Origin: Candidatus Solirubrobacter pratensis
GTDB lineage: Bacteria > Actinomycetota > Thermoleophilia > Solirubrobacterales > Solirubrobacteraceae
Assembly (NCBI RefSeq): GCF_000425945.1
Contig: NZ_AUEK01000008.1
Span: 248,001 to 312,000 of the forward strand
Reading direction: 5' to 3'
Length of the DNA: 64,000 nt
Positions 48,738-57,439 of this stretch are shown here, piece by piece; position 1 is the stretch's first letter; every line of letters starts with the position of its first letter. Made by a program: the position numbers and the translations under genes. The notes beneath the pieces were generated by a model. That model saw only the letters and a list, made by a program, of their open reading frames with translations. It searched no databases and was not told where the DNA came from.

Positions 48738-49442
48738 CTACCCCGTCTGCGGGAAGTCGTCCCCCGACAGCTCGAGGAAGCGCTGCACCGAGGCCTCCTG
48801 GCGCCCGAGCTGCTCCGCCATCCGGCGCGCGTGCTCGGCCGCCAGCGCGAGGAAGTCCTCCAGGCAGCGCTCCGGATCGTCCGGCAGCGGGTACACGCGC
48901 GCGACGTCCTGCTGCGCGCAGGCGATCCCCATCGGGGGCCGGCCCTCGGCGAGCCCGCGGGCGCTGCAGACCGCCGTCACCACGATCTGCTTGTCGGGCG
49001 CCACGAGCGCGGTCGGCATCAGCCGGTGCGCGGGCAACCGTACGTCGAGCTGGATGCTGTGGTCCACGGTCACGTGCGAATGCGCCAGGTCGGCCAGCGG
49101 CTCGCGCCAGATGTCGAGCACGGTGTCGGCGCCGACCAGCGCGTCGCGCAGCGCGCCCGCCTGCTCCGCGAACATGTGCTCGGCCTCTTGGCGGTCGCCC
49201 GCGGCGGCGAGATCGAGGTCGCACGGCACGCGCATGAGCTCCGCGCGGCCGACGGCCTCGCCGGCGCCGTGGCCGCCGTTGGCCACGTAGGTCTGGATCG
49301 TCCCAAGGTCCCGGCGGCCGTGGAAGACGACCGTCAGCGTGTCGCTCAGCGTGAGGGGCGTGACGCGCAGCGCCACCGAAGCGGCGGCTCCAACGTCGAT
49401 CAAGGCCCTTCTCAGCAGGTCCTCTGCGTGCTCTTCGTCCAT
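48738..49442 (-). CDS. Hypothetical protein
   Basis: A 234-residue soluble protein. The first two-thirds is a predicted alpha/beta domain (TLTVVFHGRRDLGTIQTYVA, VDHSIQLDVRLPAHRL) and the last 60 residues are helical and acidic (EDFLALAAEHARRMAEQLGR). No motif of catalytic type is evident and I do not recognise the family. ATG 49442 follows GGAGATCGCC. Composition and codon use match neighbouring genes. Confidence 0.75.
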   Translation of the reverse strand: MDEEHAEDLLRRALIDVGAAASVALRVTPLTLSDTLTVVFHGRRDLGTIQTYVANGGHGAGEAVGRAELMRVPCDLDLAAAGDRQEAEHMFAEQAGALRDALVGADTVLDIWREPLADLAHSHVTVDHSIQLDVRLPAHRLMPTALVAPDKQIVVTAVCSARGLAEGRPPMGIACAQQDVARVYPLPDDPERCLEDFLALAAEHARRMAEQLGRQEASVQRFLELSGDDFPQTG

Positions 49443-49557
49443 GGCGATCTCCTATGAGAGATCATCGTCAGTTGTACCCCTGATGTTTACCTCCCGGCGG
49501 TCGGAACGAACCCCCCCTCGTGCCGGCCCTGGTGTCGAACGGATAAGGTCGCCCCCG

Positions 49558-49836
49558 ATGAAGCTCCTGTACAAGCCGATCGGGCTCATCCTCGGCATCC
49601 TCGCCGGGATGGTCGGCAAGCGGTTGTTCGACTTCGCGTGGACCAAGCTCGACGACGAGGACCCGCCCAAGGGCACGACGCAGGACGCCCCATGGCCGAA
49701 GATCCTCGGCGCCGCCGCGCTGCAGGGCGTGATCTTCCGCACCGTGCGCGTCACGGTCGACCGCTACGGCGCGATCGCGTGGCAGTACCTCACCGGCTTC
49801 TGGCCGGGCGAGAAGCGCCCGGACCCGGACGAATAG
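49558..49836 (+). CDS. DUF4235 membrane protein
   Basis: A 92-residue DUF4235 protein with family motifs KPIGLILGILAGMVGKRLFD (first helix) and PWPKILGAAALQGVIFRTVR (second helix) followed by the GEKRPDPDE tail. It is common in actinobacteria and of unknown function. The mRNA leader is short and no strong ribosome binding site is seen before ATG 49558. Confidence 0.9.
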   Translation: MKLLYKPIGLILGILAGMVGKRLFDFAWTKLDDEDPPKGTTQDAPWPKILGAAALQGVIFRTVRVTVDRYGAIAWQYLTGFWPGEKRPDPDE

Positions 49837-49890
49837 CCGCCGCGGCCGCTGGGTAGCCGCTCCTCGATCCGACGCATCGGGAGGAGCGCC

Positions 49891-50240
49891 GTGACCGCCA
49901 CCCACGAGCCCTTGGTCGGCCGCGAGCCGCGGCGGCATCGGCGTCACGCCGCTGCTCGGGATGGCCGAGCGGCTCGTGGCCGCCGGCGCCGAGGTGCGAA
50001 TGCTCTATGCCGGGCACGCGCGGGCGGAGATGCCGTTCCTCGACGAGCTGCTACGGCGTCGACGTCGCGGTGCCGGAGAACCGCTCGATGCTCGAGGCGC
50101 TGCGCGCCGACGGCGTCGAGGTGATGTACGACTGCCTGCGCGGCGAGTGCGGCCTGTGCGCGGTCGGCGTGCTCGAGGCCGACTGCCAGATGGACCACCG
50201 CTCCACGATCACCCAGCCGGCGGGCTCGAGCGCAGGATGA
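49891..50240 (+). pseudogene. Ferredoxin-type oxygenase reductase, internally deleted
   Basis: GTG 49891 keeps an excellent GGGAGG ribosome binding site and about 13 codons (MTATHEPLVGREP). The sequence then jumps, out of frame, to the NAD-domain piece GGIGVTPLLGMAERLVAAGA to PFLDEL, and jumps again to the C-terminal 2Fe-2S domain (VPENRSMLEALRADGVEVM, YDCLRGECGLCAVGVLEA). These are parts of a phthalate-dioxygenase-reductase/VanB-type protein with most of the FAD domain missing. It cannot make an active enzyme. Confidence 0.8.
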
Positions 50241-50517
50241 ATCCGCGCTCGGCCAGCTCGGCGAGCGCGTCCTCGAAGGCGGCGAAATCGTGCTCCAGCA
50301 GGAGCCTGAGCGGGCGCGCGCCATTCGCGCGCACCCAGCGCCGCAGCGTGTCCTCGCTCACGCGCTCCGTCGCCTCGCCGAGCAGCTGCAGCAGGATCGC
50401 CACCTCCGGGCGCGTGTCGTCCTCGCCCATGATCACCGCCAGCGGCTCCGAGTCCAGGATGCGCAGCAGCTCCTCGTCGGAGAGGCCGAGCAGCGATTGC
50501 AGGCGCGCGGCGCTCAG
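50209..50517 (-). CDS. Hypothetical protein after prs
   Basis: A 102-residue helical protein (LQSLLGLSDEELLRILDSEP, PEVAILLQLLGEATERV, LRRWVRANGARPLRLLLEHD). CTG 50517 overlaps the prs stop as CTGA and is the only sensible start: no ATG, GTG or TTG precedes the conserved-looking region. Its 3' end overlaps the decayed reductase by 32 nt. No known family. Confidence 0.65.
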   Translation of the reverse strand: MSAARLQSLLGLSDEELLRILDSEPLAVIMGEDDTRPEVAILLQLLGEATERVSEDTLRRWVRANGARPLRLLLEHDFAAFEDALAELAERGFILRSSPPAG

Positions 50518-51569
50518 AAGAGCTGGTTCTCTCCGCCGAAGACCTCGGCGACGGAGTCGTCGGTGAAGATGCGGCGGATGCTGTCGGTCAGCAGGTCGGC
50601 CACCGAGAGGACGGTGATGTTCGACGGCGTGTCCGGCCGCAGCGGGATCGTGTCCGTGACGACGATCTTCTCGAACGGGCTGGCCGCGAGGTTCTCGAAC
50701 GCGTTGCCCGAGAGGACCGGATGGGTGGCGGCGGCGAAGACGCGGCGGGCGCCCTCGTCCTTGACCGTCTCCCCCGCGGCGCGCAGGGTGCCCGCGGTGT
50801 CGATGATGTCGTCGACGATGACAGCCGTCTTGTCCTTGACGTCGCCGATCACGTAGGCGATCTCGGCCACCTGCTGGGCCGGCCGCTCCTTGTTGAGCAC
50901 GGCCAGCTCGGCGCCGACCTTCTCGGCGAACTTCTGCGCCAGCTTCACGCGGCCGGTGTCCGGCGAGACGACCACGAGGTCCTCGAGCTGCTGGTCGCGG
51001 AAGTACTGGGTGAGGATGAACATCGCCGTCATGTGGTCCACCGGCTTCTGGAAGAAGCCCTGCACCTGGCCGGCGTGGAGGTCCATCGTGAGCACGCGGT
51101 CGGCGCCCGCGGCCTCGAGCATGTGGGCGACCAGGCGGGCGCTGATCGGCTCGCGCGGCGCCGACTTCTTGTCCTGGCGGGAGTAGCCGTACCACGGCGT
51201 GACGGCGATCACGCGGTGGGCGCTCGCGCCGACCGCCGCGTCGATCATCACCAGCAGCTCCATCAGCGCGTCGTTGGCGGTGATCCCGGTGGCGGGGTTG
51301 CCGCACGTCGGCTGCACGATGAACACGTCGGCGCCGCGGATCGACTCCTCGTAGCGGCAGTAGACCTCGCCGTTGGAGAACGTCTTAAGGATCACGCCGC
51401 CGAGATCGACGCCCAGCTTGCCGGCGATCTTGTTCGCCAGCTCCGGGTTGGCGCGGCCGGAGAAGAGCATCAGGCGCTTGTCGTAGCCGAGCGGCAGCGA
51501 CGAGGCGGGAACCGGGCGAGGCGACAGGGCGCTCACGGCCTGGTTCAGTGTAGGCGTCGGCGCGGTCAT
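50514..51569 (-). CDS. prs: Ribose-phosphate pyrophosphokinase
   Basis: A 351-residue PRPP synthetase, about 30 residues longer at the N-terminus than the E. coli enzyme. Motifs: LMLFSGRANPELANKIA, ATP-flag GRVKLAQKFAEKVGA, catalytic VLTMDLHAGQVQGFF and PRPP loop VIVDDIIDTAGTL. It supplies PRPP for nucleotides, His and Trp. ATG 51569 overlaps the glmU stop (ATGA), giving the conserved glmU-prs operon of actinobacteria. Confidence 0.97.
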   Translation of the reverse strand: MTAPTPTLNQAVSALSPRPVPASSLPLGYDKRLMLFSGRANPELANKIAGKLGVDLGGVILKTFSNGEVYCRYEESIRGADVFIVQPTCGNPATGITANDALMELLVMIDAAVGASAHRVIAVTPWYGYSRQDKKSAPREPISARLVAHMLEAAGADRVLTMDLHAGQVQGFFQKPVDHMTAMFILTQYFRDQQLEDLVVVSPDTGRVKLAQKFAEKVGAELAVLNKERPAQQVAEIAYVIGDVKDKTAVIVDDIIDTAGTLRAAGETVKDEGARRVFAAATHPVLSGNAFENLAASPFEKIVVTDTIPLRPDTPSNITVLSVADLLTDSIRRIFTDDSVAEVFGGENQLF

Positions 51570-52945
51570 CCCTTCCTCCGGTCTGCGTATCCCTCGACGT
51601 TGCGTTGCCTGGCCCGGGCGATGCCGAGCGCCCCCGGCGGGACGTCCTCGGTGATCACGCTGCCGGCGCCTGTGTAGGCGCCGTCGCCGACCTCGACCGG
51701 AGCCACGAACGCAGTGTCCACGCTGGTGCGGACGTTCGCACCGATCTTCGTCCGGTGTTTGCGGACTCCGTCGTAATTGGCGGTGATGTTCGACGCGCCG
51801 ATGTTCGTGTTCTCGCCGATGTCGGCGTCGCCGATGTAGCTCAGGTGCGGCACCTTGGTGCCGCGGCCGATCGTCGAGTTCTTGATCTCCACGAACGCGC
51901 CCGCCTTGGCGCCCGGGTGCAGGTGGGCGTCTGGGCGCAGGTAGGAGAACGGGCCGATCGTGCCGTGGTCCTCGACGGTCGCCTGCACCACGTAGGAGTG
52001 CACGACGCTGACGCCGTCGCCGATCGTGGCGTCGACCAGCGTGCTGTGCGGGCCGATCACCGACTCCGCGCCGATCTCGGTCGCGCCCTTGAGCGTCGTG
52101 CCCGGCTCGATCACCGTGTCGCGGCCGATCTTCACGGCGGCGTCGATCGTCGTGGTGGCCGGGCTGACGATCGTGACGCCGTTGCGCTGATGGGCCTGCT
52201 GGATGCGCGTCTGCGCCAGCGACTGCACGCGCGCCAGCTCCACGCGGTCGTTGACGCCGAGGGTGAGCGTCGGATCCGTGACCGGGTGACCGTGCACGAC
52301 CTTGCCCTGCTCGCGCAGCTTCGGCAGCACGTCTGGGAGGTACACCTCGCCCTGCGCGTTGGCGGCGTCGACGTCGGCGAGCGCGGCGAGCAGGCTGCCG
52401 CCGTCGAAGGCGTAGACGCCCGTGTTGACCTCGCGGATGGAGAGCTCGGCCTCGCTCGCGTCGCCCTCGACCTTGGTCTCGACGATCCGCTCGACGTTGC
52501 CCTCGCGATCGCGCACCACGCGGCCGTAGCCCGACGGGTCGTCGAGCTCCATCGTCGCCACGGTGCCGGCCGCGCCGCTGTCCTCGTGCGCCTGCACGAG
52601 GCCTTGCAGCGCCTCGGCGGTGATCAGCGGCACGTCGCCGTTGATCACGACCACGGTCGACGTCGAGTCGATGTGCGAGCCGGCCGCGGCGACCGCGTCG
52701 CCGGTGCCGTTGGGGTGCTGCTGCACCGCCACCTCGACGCCGTCAGGCAGATGGTCCTCCAGGCGCCGCCTGGGATTGTCGACGACGACGACCTTGCCGG
52801 CGCCGGCTTCCAGCGCGGCGGTGACGGGCCAATTGATCAGGGGGCGCCCGCACAGCGGGTGCAGGACCTTCGGGAGGGAGGAGCGCATGCGCGTTCCCTC
52901 GCCGGCGGCGATGATGACGACCGTGGGCGCGGGCACGGCTCGCAT
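51566..52945 (-). CDS. glmU: Bifunctional UDP-GlcNAc pyrophosphorylase/GlcN-1-P acetyltransferase
   Basis: A 459-residue GlmU. The N-terminal nucleotidyltransferase has IIAAGEGTRMRSSLPKVLHP and VINGDVPLI; the C-terminal left-handed beta-helix has IGENTNIGASNITANYDGV with acetyltransferase residues. It makes UDP-N-acetylglucosamine for peptidoglycan. ATG 52945 is preferred since the in-frame extension to 52993 would run through the tRNA-Gln gene on the other strand. Confidence 0.97.
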   Translation of the reverse strand: MRAVPAPTVVIIAAGEGTRMRSSLPKVLHPLCGRPLINWPVTAALEAGAGKVVVVDNPRRRLEDHLPDGVEVAVQQHPNGTGDAVAAAGSHIDSTSTVVVINGDVPLITAEALQGLVQAHEDSGAAGTVATMELDDPSGYGRVVRDREGNVERIVETKVEGDASEAELSIREVNTGVYAFDGGSLLAALADVDAANAQGEVYLPDVLPKLREQGKVVHGHPVTDPTLTLGVNDRVELARVQSLAQTRIQQAHQRNGVTIVSPATTTIDAAVKIGRDTVIEPGTTLKGATEIGAESVIGPHSTLVDATIGDGVSVVHSYVVQATVEDHGTIGPFSYLRPDAHLHPGAKAGAFVEIKNSTIGRGTKVPHLSYIGDADIGENTNIGASNITANYDGVRKHRTKIGANVRTSVDTAFVAPVEVGDGAYTGAGSVITEDVPPGALGIARARQRNVEGYADRRKG

Positions 52946-52978
52946 CGTAGTATCGCCGGGACGTCGCGCTCGTCCGTT

Positions 52979-53049
52979 TGGGGGGTCGTCCAACGGCAGG
53001 ACACCGGGTTTTGGTCCCGGGAATCGGGGTTCGAGTCCCTGCCCCCCAG
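52979..53049 (+). tRNA. tRNA-Gln (TTG)
   Basis: A 71-nt cloverleaf. Acceptor TGGGGGG/CCCCCCA with discriminator G, anticodon stem CCGGG/CCCGG with loop TTTTGGT giving TTG, and T loop TTCGAGT. CCA is not encoded. Confidence 0.93.
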
Positions 53050-53124
53050 TCTCGGCGCGCCACGGTAGGAAATCCGTCTGCGCGTGCGCGCGTTCGGGAC
53101 GGCAGCGCCTAGGGTGGCCCGCAC

Positions 53125-54882
53125 ATGCGCATACGCTCGCTCGCCGCCGCGGCCGCGGCTCTGCTCCTGCCCGCCGCGCCGGCGCTGGCCGCGGGCGACC
53201 CGATCATGCCCCTCGCGCAGGTGCAGGCCGGGATGCAGTGCACCGCCTACTCGGTGGTCCGCGGCACCGACATAGCGTCGTTCGGCGTCGAGGTGCTCGA
53301 CGTCGTCGACGGCGACCCGGACGAGAGCGGGCCGCGGATCCTCGTCCAGGTCTCGGGCCCGGCCGTCGACGCGACCGGCGTCGGCCCGGGGTTCTCGGGC
53401 TCGCCGATCTACTGCGCCGACGGCGCCGGCGTGGCGCGCAACATCGGGGCGATCTCGGAGTCGATCGGCGAGTACGGCGGCAAGGTCGTGCTCGCGACGC
53501 CGATCGAGCAGATCGTCGGCACGCCCGTCGACCCGCCCGCCAAACAAGCGGCGAAGGACGCCGGGCACGCGAGCACCGCGCGCGCGGGCTGGGCGCGGGA
53601 TCTGCTGGCGCGGGCGAAGCCGCTCGCGGCGCCCCTGACGATCAGCGGCGTCAGCTCGACGGTCGCGACCGCGCTGCAGGCGGCGGCGCAGAAGGCCGGG
53701 CGAACGGTGCTGGCGGTGCCCGCCGGGCCGGTCGGCGGCTACCCGAAGCAGGCGCTCGTGCCCGGCGCTGCGGTCGGCACGGCGTACTCCGACGGCGATC
53801 TGCGCTACGGCGCGGTCGGGACGGTCTCCTACGTCGACGGCGACAAGGTGTGGGCGTTCGGGCACCCGCTCGAGGACGCCGGGCCCCGCGCGCTGCTGCT
53901 CCAGGACGCCTACGTGTTCCGCGTCATCAACAACCCGGTCCAGCTCCCCACGGCCGCGACCTACAAGCTCGCCGCGCTCGGCCACGACCTCGGGACGCTC
54001 ACCAATGACGCGACGGACGCCGTCGCGGGCCACACCGGCGCGCTGCCGCACACGGTGCCCGTGACCGCGCTGGCGCGCGACACCGACACGGGCAGGACGG
54101 CGACGATCCGCTCGCGCGTCGCCGACGAGGCGGCGGTCGACCTGCCCAGCGGCGGCTCGTGGCTGACCTCCGTCGGTCCGCTCGCGGTCGTGCAGGCGGC
54201 GACGAACGTCCTCGGGTCGACGCCCGGCCGCGTCACCGGGCGGATGTGCGCGCGGATCGGGCTGGCCGAGCTGAAGGCGCCGCTGCGCTTCTGCAACCGC
54301 TACGTCTCGATCGCCCAGGAGCAGGGCGACGACGGCAGCCTCGGCAACGCGGTGACGACCGGCGCGGCGGGCGACCTGGCCACCGCGCTGTCGAGCGTCG
54401 ACGCCTACACCGGCAAGCCGCCGCGCATCACCGGCGTCTCGGTCCTGCTCGAGCTGCACCGCGGAGCCGACCAGGCCTACCTGCGCCGGATCAGCGTGCC
54501 GCGGACGATCCGCCGCGGTACGACGGTCAAGGCCCGCGCGACCCTCCAGCGCCTGCGTGGGAGCGAGTTCACGCGCACCTACAGGGTGCGCGTGCCCGGC
54601 GACGCGCGGCCGGGCAGGATGAAGCTGCGGCTCGCCGGGCGCGACGCCGACGGCGGCGACGCCTCGCTCGGCACGACGATCATCATCGGCGACGACTCGG
54701 CCGGCGACGGCGCGGGCGACGAGGGCCCGCGCACGCTGCGCGAGCTGTCGGACCAGGTCAAGGCGAACGGCCGCTACGACGGCGTGACGCTGCGGCTCGG
54801 CGCCGCGCAAGAACGGGCGTTCCGCGACGCCGGCCTCCGGATCTCGGGGCGCGCGGAGGCGACCGTGCGGGTGACGCGCTAG
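53125..54882 (+). CDS. Secreted SpoIVB-like (S55) peptidase-domain protein
   Basis: A 585-residue protein with signal peptide (SLAAAAAALLLPAAPALA). Residues 25-270 match the S55 peptidase layout: GDPIMPLAQVQAGMQCTAYS, catalytic Ser region GVGPGFSGSPIYC (SpoIVB: GMSGSPI), and WAFGHPLEDAG with a candidate His. The remainder contains beta-rich domains of unknown role. Whether it is proteolytic is uncertain, as the complete triad cannot be assigned. ATG 53125 starts 76 nt beyond tRNA-Gln. Confidence 0.82.
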   Translation: MRIRSLAAAAAALLLPAAPALAAGDPIMPLAQVQAGMQCTAYSVVRGTDIASFGVEVLDVVDGDPDESGPRILVQVSGPAVDATGVGPGFSGSPIYCADGAGVARNIGAISESIGEYGGKVVLATPIEQIVGTPVDPPAKQAAKDAGHASTARAGWARDLLARAKPLAAPLTISGVSSTVATALQAAAQKAGRTVLAVPAGPVGGYPKQALVPGAAVGTAYSDGDLRYGAVGTVSYVDGDKVWAFGHPLEDAGPRALLLQDAYVFRVINNPVQLPTAATYKLAALGHDLGTLTNDATDAVAGHTGALPHTVPVTALARDTDTGRTATIRSRVADEAAVDLPSGGSWLTSVGPLAVVQAATNVLGSTPGRVTGRMCARIGLAELKAPLRFCNRYVSIAQEQGDDGSLGNAVTTGAAGDLATALSSVDAYTGKPPRITGVSVLLELHRGADQAYLRRISVPRTIRRGTTVKARATLQRLRGSEFTRTYRVRVPGDARPGRMKLRLAGRDADGGDASLGTTIIIGDDSAGDGAGDEGPRTLRELSDQVKANGRYDGVTLRLGAAQERAFRDAGLRISGRAEATVRVTR

Positions 54883-54885
54883 CGG

Positions 54886-55680
54886 CTAGCCGCCGATGCG
54901 GTAGACGATGCCGGGCGCAGCCGGGGCCGCCTGCGCCGCCCGCGGGACCGCGTTGGCGAGGACCTCGGCGAACGCGGCCGTCGACGCGGCCATCATCTCG
55001 ATCAGCGTCTCGACGGGGGTCGCGGTCTCGCTGACGCCGTTGGCGTAGTCGGTCAGGAAGCCGAGCAGCGCGTACGGCAGCTCGGCCTCACCGGCGAGGA
55101 CGGTCTCGGGTCCGGCGGTCTGTGAGACCGCGGTGACGCCGGCGGCGGCCAGCGTGCGGATCTCGGCGCGGGTGTTGAAGCGCGGGCCGTCGACGTGGCC
55201 GTAGCAGCCGCCGTCGCGGATCGCGACGCCGGCCTCCCCGGCGCCGTGCAGGAGCGCGCGGCGCAGGTCCTCCGAGAACGGTCCCTCGTAGATCCAGTGG
55301 CCGCGGTCGCGGGCGCCGGGCTCCGTGAAGAACGTGCACAGGCTGCCGTCCGGCAGGCGGTTGGCGAGGAAGTGGAGGTCGTCGAAGCAGACGAGCGACC
55401 CCAGCGGCGCGGCCGGATCGACCGCGCCGCAGACGCTGACGGCGAGCACGCCCGTGGCGCCGAGCTGCTTGAGCGCGGCGATGTTCGCGCGGTGCGTGAC
55501 CTGGTTGGAGAGCCTGACGTGTCCCGCCTGGTGGCGCGAGATGTGCAGCACCTCGGCGCCGGCGAACGTGCCGCGCGAGACCAGCGCCTCGCCCCACGGC
55601 GTGGGGACGGGCTCCGGCGCGGCGCCGTCGAAGCCGGGCAGCGCGTACGTCCCCGAGCCGGTGATGATCCCGATGGGCAT
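54886..55680 (-). CDS. mtnP: S-methyl-5'-thioadenosine/thioinosine phosphorylase
   Basis: A 264-residue purine nucleoside phosphorylase II/MTAP-family protein. Phosphate site GSGTYALPG, RHQAGHVRLSNQVTHRANIA, GPRFNTRAEIRTLAA and base-site TDYANGVS are seen. The family's usual NMT motif reads SQTAGPE here, so the base preference may differ from classical MTAP. It recycles methylthioadenosine from polyamine synthesis. ATG 55680 is 27 bp from the divergent DedA start. Confidence 0.88.
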   Translation of the reverse strand: MPIGIITGSGTYALPGFDGAAPEPVPTPWGEALVSRGTFAGAEVLHISRHQAGHVRLSNQVTHRANIAALKQLGATGVLAVSVCGAVDPAAPLGSLVCFDDLHFLANRLPDGSLCTFFTEPGARDRGHWIYEGPFSEDLRRALLHGAGEAGVAIRDGGCYGHVDGPRFNTRAEIRTLAAAGVTAVSQTAGPETVLAGEAELPYALLGFLTDYANGVSETATPVETLIEMMAASTAAFAEVLANAVPRAAQAAPAAPGIVYRIGG

Positions 55681-55690
55681 CGCGGCGAGA

Positions 55691-55700
55691 ATCTATACAT
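55691..55700. promoter_or_regulatory. Shared -10 region between mtnP and DedA
   Basis: TCTATACAT reads TATACA toward DedA (55694-55699, 8 nt before GTG 55708) and TATAGA on the other strand toward mtnP (11 nt before its ATG). Both genes would be leaderless or nearly so. No strong -35 is evident on either side. Confidence 0.5.
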
Positions 55701-55707
55701 TCGGCGG

Positions 55708-56334
55708 GTGGCCTTCGCGGCGTTGATCGACATTCCGGCCAACGTCGGATACGTGGCCGTGTTCGCGCTGATCGCGATCGAGACCATGGGGATCCCGGTC
55801 CCGGCCGAGACGGCGCTGATCGCCGCCGCGCTGCTCGCGCACAAGGGCGGCATGGACATCGGGACGCTGATCGTGATCGCGTCGGCGGCCGCGATCCTCG
55901 GTGACAACGTCGGCTTCGCGATCGGGCGCCACTACGGGCGACGGCTGTTCCTGGCCCGCGGCCCGCTGCTCGCGCACCGCCGGCGGCTGCTCGAGGTCGG
56001 GGAGCCGTTCTTCGCCAGGCACGGGCCCAAGGCGGTGTTCCTCGGCCGCTGGGTCTCGGGACTGCGGATCGCGTCGGCGTGGCTGGCGGGGATGAACCGC
56101 ATGCGCTGGCCGACGTTCGTGTTCTGGAACGCGCTCGGCGGGATCGCGTGGGCGACGAGCGTCGCCCTCTCGATCTACCTCCTCGGGAGCATTGCCGAGC
56201 GCGCGATCTCGATCGCGGGGCCGGTCGCCGCAGGCCTCGTCGTGATCCTGCTGGCCGGATTGCTCGTATGGCGCCGGCGTCAGCGGCGGGCGGTCGACGC
56301 GCGCGCCACGAGCGCGGGCGCCGAGGGCGAGTAG
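55708..56334 (+). CDS. DedA-family membrane protein
   Basis: A 208-residue DedA/SNARE-associated protein with the family's E-x-x-x-P-x-P-x-E motif (ETMGIPVPAETALIAAALL), the re-entrant GDNVGFAIGRHYGRR and FLGRWVSGLRIASAWLAGMN. DedA proteins act as lipid scramblases, including for undecaprenyl phosphate. GTG 55708 is the first start in frame before the conserved region. Its 3' end overlaps the convergent lacI-type gene by 55 nt. Confidence 0.9.
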   Translation: MAFAALIDIPANVGYVAVFALIAIETMGIPVPAETALIAAALLAHKGGMDIGTLIVIASAAAILGDNVGFAIGRHYGRRLFLARGPLLAHRRRLLEVGEPFFARHGPKAVFLGRWVSGLRIASAWLAGMNRMRWPTFVFWNALGGIAWATSVALSIYLLGSIAERAISIAGPVAAGLVVILLAGLLVWRRRQRRAVDARATSAGAEGE

Positions 56335-57290
56335 GCCGGCGCCGGCTCGCCGGCGATGGCCGCCAGCAGCGCGGCCGCCGCGGCCGCGCCGAACTCGCCG
56401 TAGTCGACGCGGACGGAGGTCAGCGCGGGCGAGGCGAGCGCGGCGAGCGGGGAGTCGTCGAAGCCCGCGACCGAGAGGTCCTGCGGAACCGCCAGGCCCG
56501 CCTCGCCGGCGGCGGCGACGACCGCCATCGCGAGCGGGTCGCTCGTGCACACGACCGCGGTGAGGGCCGGGGCGCCGGCGAGCACCGCGCGCGCCGCCGC
56601 GGCGACGTGCTCCGGCCGCGCGTGCACGGCTCGCCCGGCCGCCTCGCCTGCGGCCTCCCGCCAGCGCGCCAGCCGCACCTGGACGTGCTCGTACTCCGCC
56701 GGCCCGCCGAGGAACCCGATGCGCTCGTGGCCGAGCTCGCGCAGGTGCGCGACCGCGGCGTCCATCCCCTCCGCGTGCCGGGTCTCGACCCACGGGAACG
56801 GCGACTCCCCGGCGGGGTGGCCGGCGATCACCACCGGCGTGCCGGCCTCGGCGAGCAGCTCGAAGCGCGCGTCGGGGACCTCGACGTCGGTGAGCACGAA
56901 CCCGTCCACGCGCCCCTCCGCCGCGAGCCGCTCGTAGGCGTCGAGGGCCGGCCCGGCCGGGACGAGCTGCAGCAGGAGCGCGTAGCCGGCGGGCGCGAGC
57001 GTGCGCTCGAGTCCGGCGAGGAAGCGCACGAAGAACGAGTCGAGCTCGATCTGGGCCGGGTCGCGGGCGAGCACGAGCCCGATCGCCCGCGCGCGCGCCT
57101 CGGTCAGCGCGCGGGCGCTCGCCGACGGGCGCCAGCCGAGCTCGCGCGCGGCGGCGAGGATGCGCTCGCGCGTCCCGGGCGAGACGCCGGGGCGTCCGTT
57201 GACCGCGAAGGACACCGCGGCCTGCGAGACGCCCGCGCGGCGCGCCACGTCCGCGATCGTCGGCCGCCGCCGCGGCGCCCCTGCGCTCAC
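56280..57290 (-). CDS. LacI-family transcriptional regulator
   Basis: A 336-residue regulator. The N-terminal HTH and hinge (TIADVARRAGVSQAAVSFAV, RERILAAARELGWRPSASAR) are followed by a periplasmic-binding-like effector domain (GFVLTDVEVPDARF, IGFLGGPAEYEHVQVR, VAGFDDSPLAALASP). It lies divergent from a secreted glycosidase gene with a palindromic AAGCGCTT between them, so it most likely represses that gene until a sugar binds. The start, GTG 57290, precedes the conserved HTH by 9 residues. Confidence 0.92.
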   Translation of the reverse strand: MSAGAPRRRPTIADVARRAGVSQAAVSFAVNGRPGVSPGTRERILAAARELGWRPSASARALTEARARAIGLVLARDPAQIELDSFFVRFLAGLERTLAPAGYALLLQLVPAGPALDAYERLAAEGRVDGFVLTDVEVPDARFELLAEAGTPVVIAGHPAGESPFPWVETRHAEGMDAAVAHLRELGHERIGFLGGPAEYEHVQVRLARWREAAGEAAGRAVHARPEHVAAAARAVLAGAPALTAVVCTSDPLAMAVVAAAGEAGLAVPQDLSVAGFDDSPLAALASPALTSVRVDYGEFGAAAAAALLAAIAGEPAPAYSPSAPALVARASTARR

Positions 57291-57402
57291 CGCGCCGTTC
57301 CCGGCCCGATCGCCCGCCGGCGCGACACCCTCGCCGGCGCCCTCAGTGCGTCAACGCCGCGCACCGGTGATTCATCCTCGCGCATCGCGGGTACCGTACC
57401 TC

Positions 57403-57420
57403 GAGCTGAAGCGCTTAAGC
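57403..57420. promoter_or_regulatory. Candidate LacI-type operator
   Basis: GAGCTGAAGCGCTTAAGCGA contains the perfect palindrome AAGCGCTT (57409-57416) with the central CG typical of LacI/CcpA-family sites. It lies 8 nt before the GGGAGG of the glycosidase gene and 119 bp from the regulator start, so a bound repressor would block the glycosidase transcript. Confidence 0.65.
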
Positions 57421-57439
57421 GAACGGGAGGTCTGCCGAG

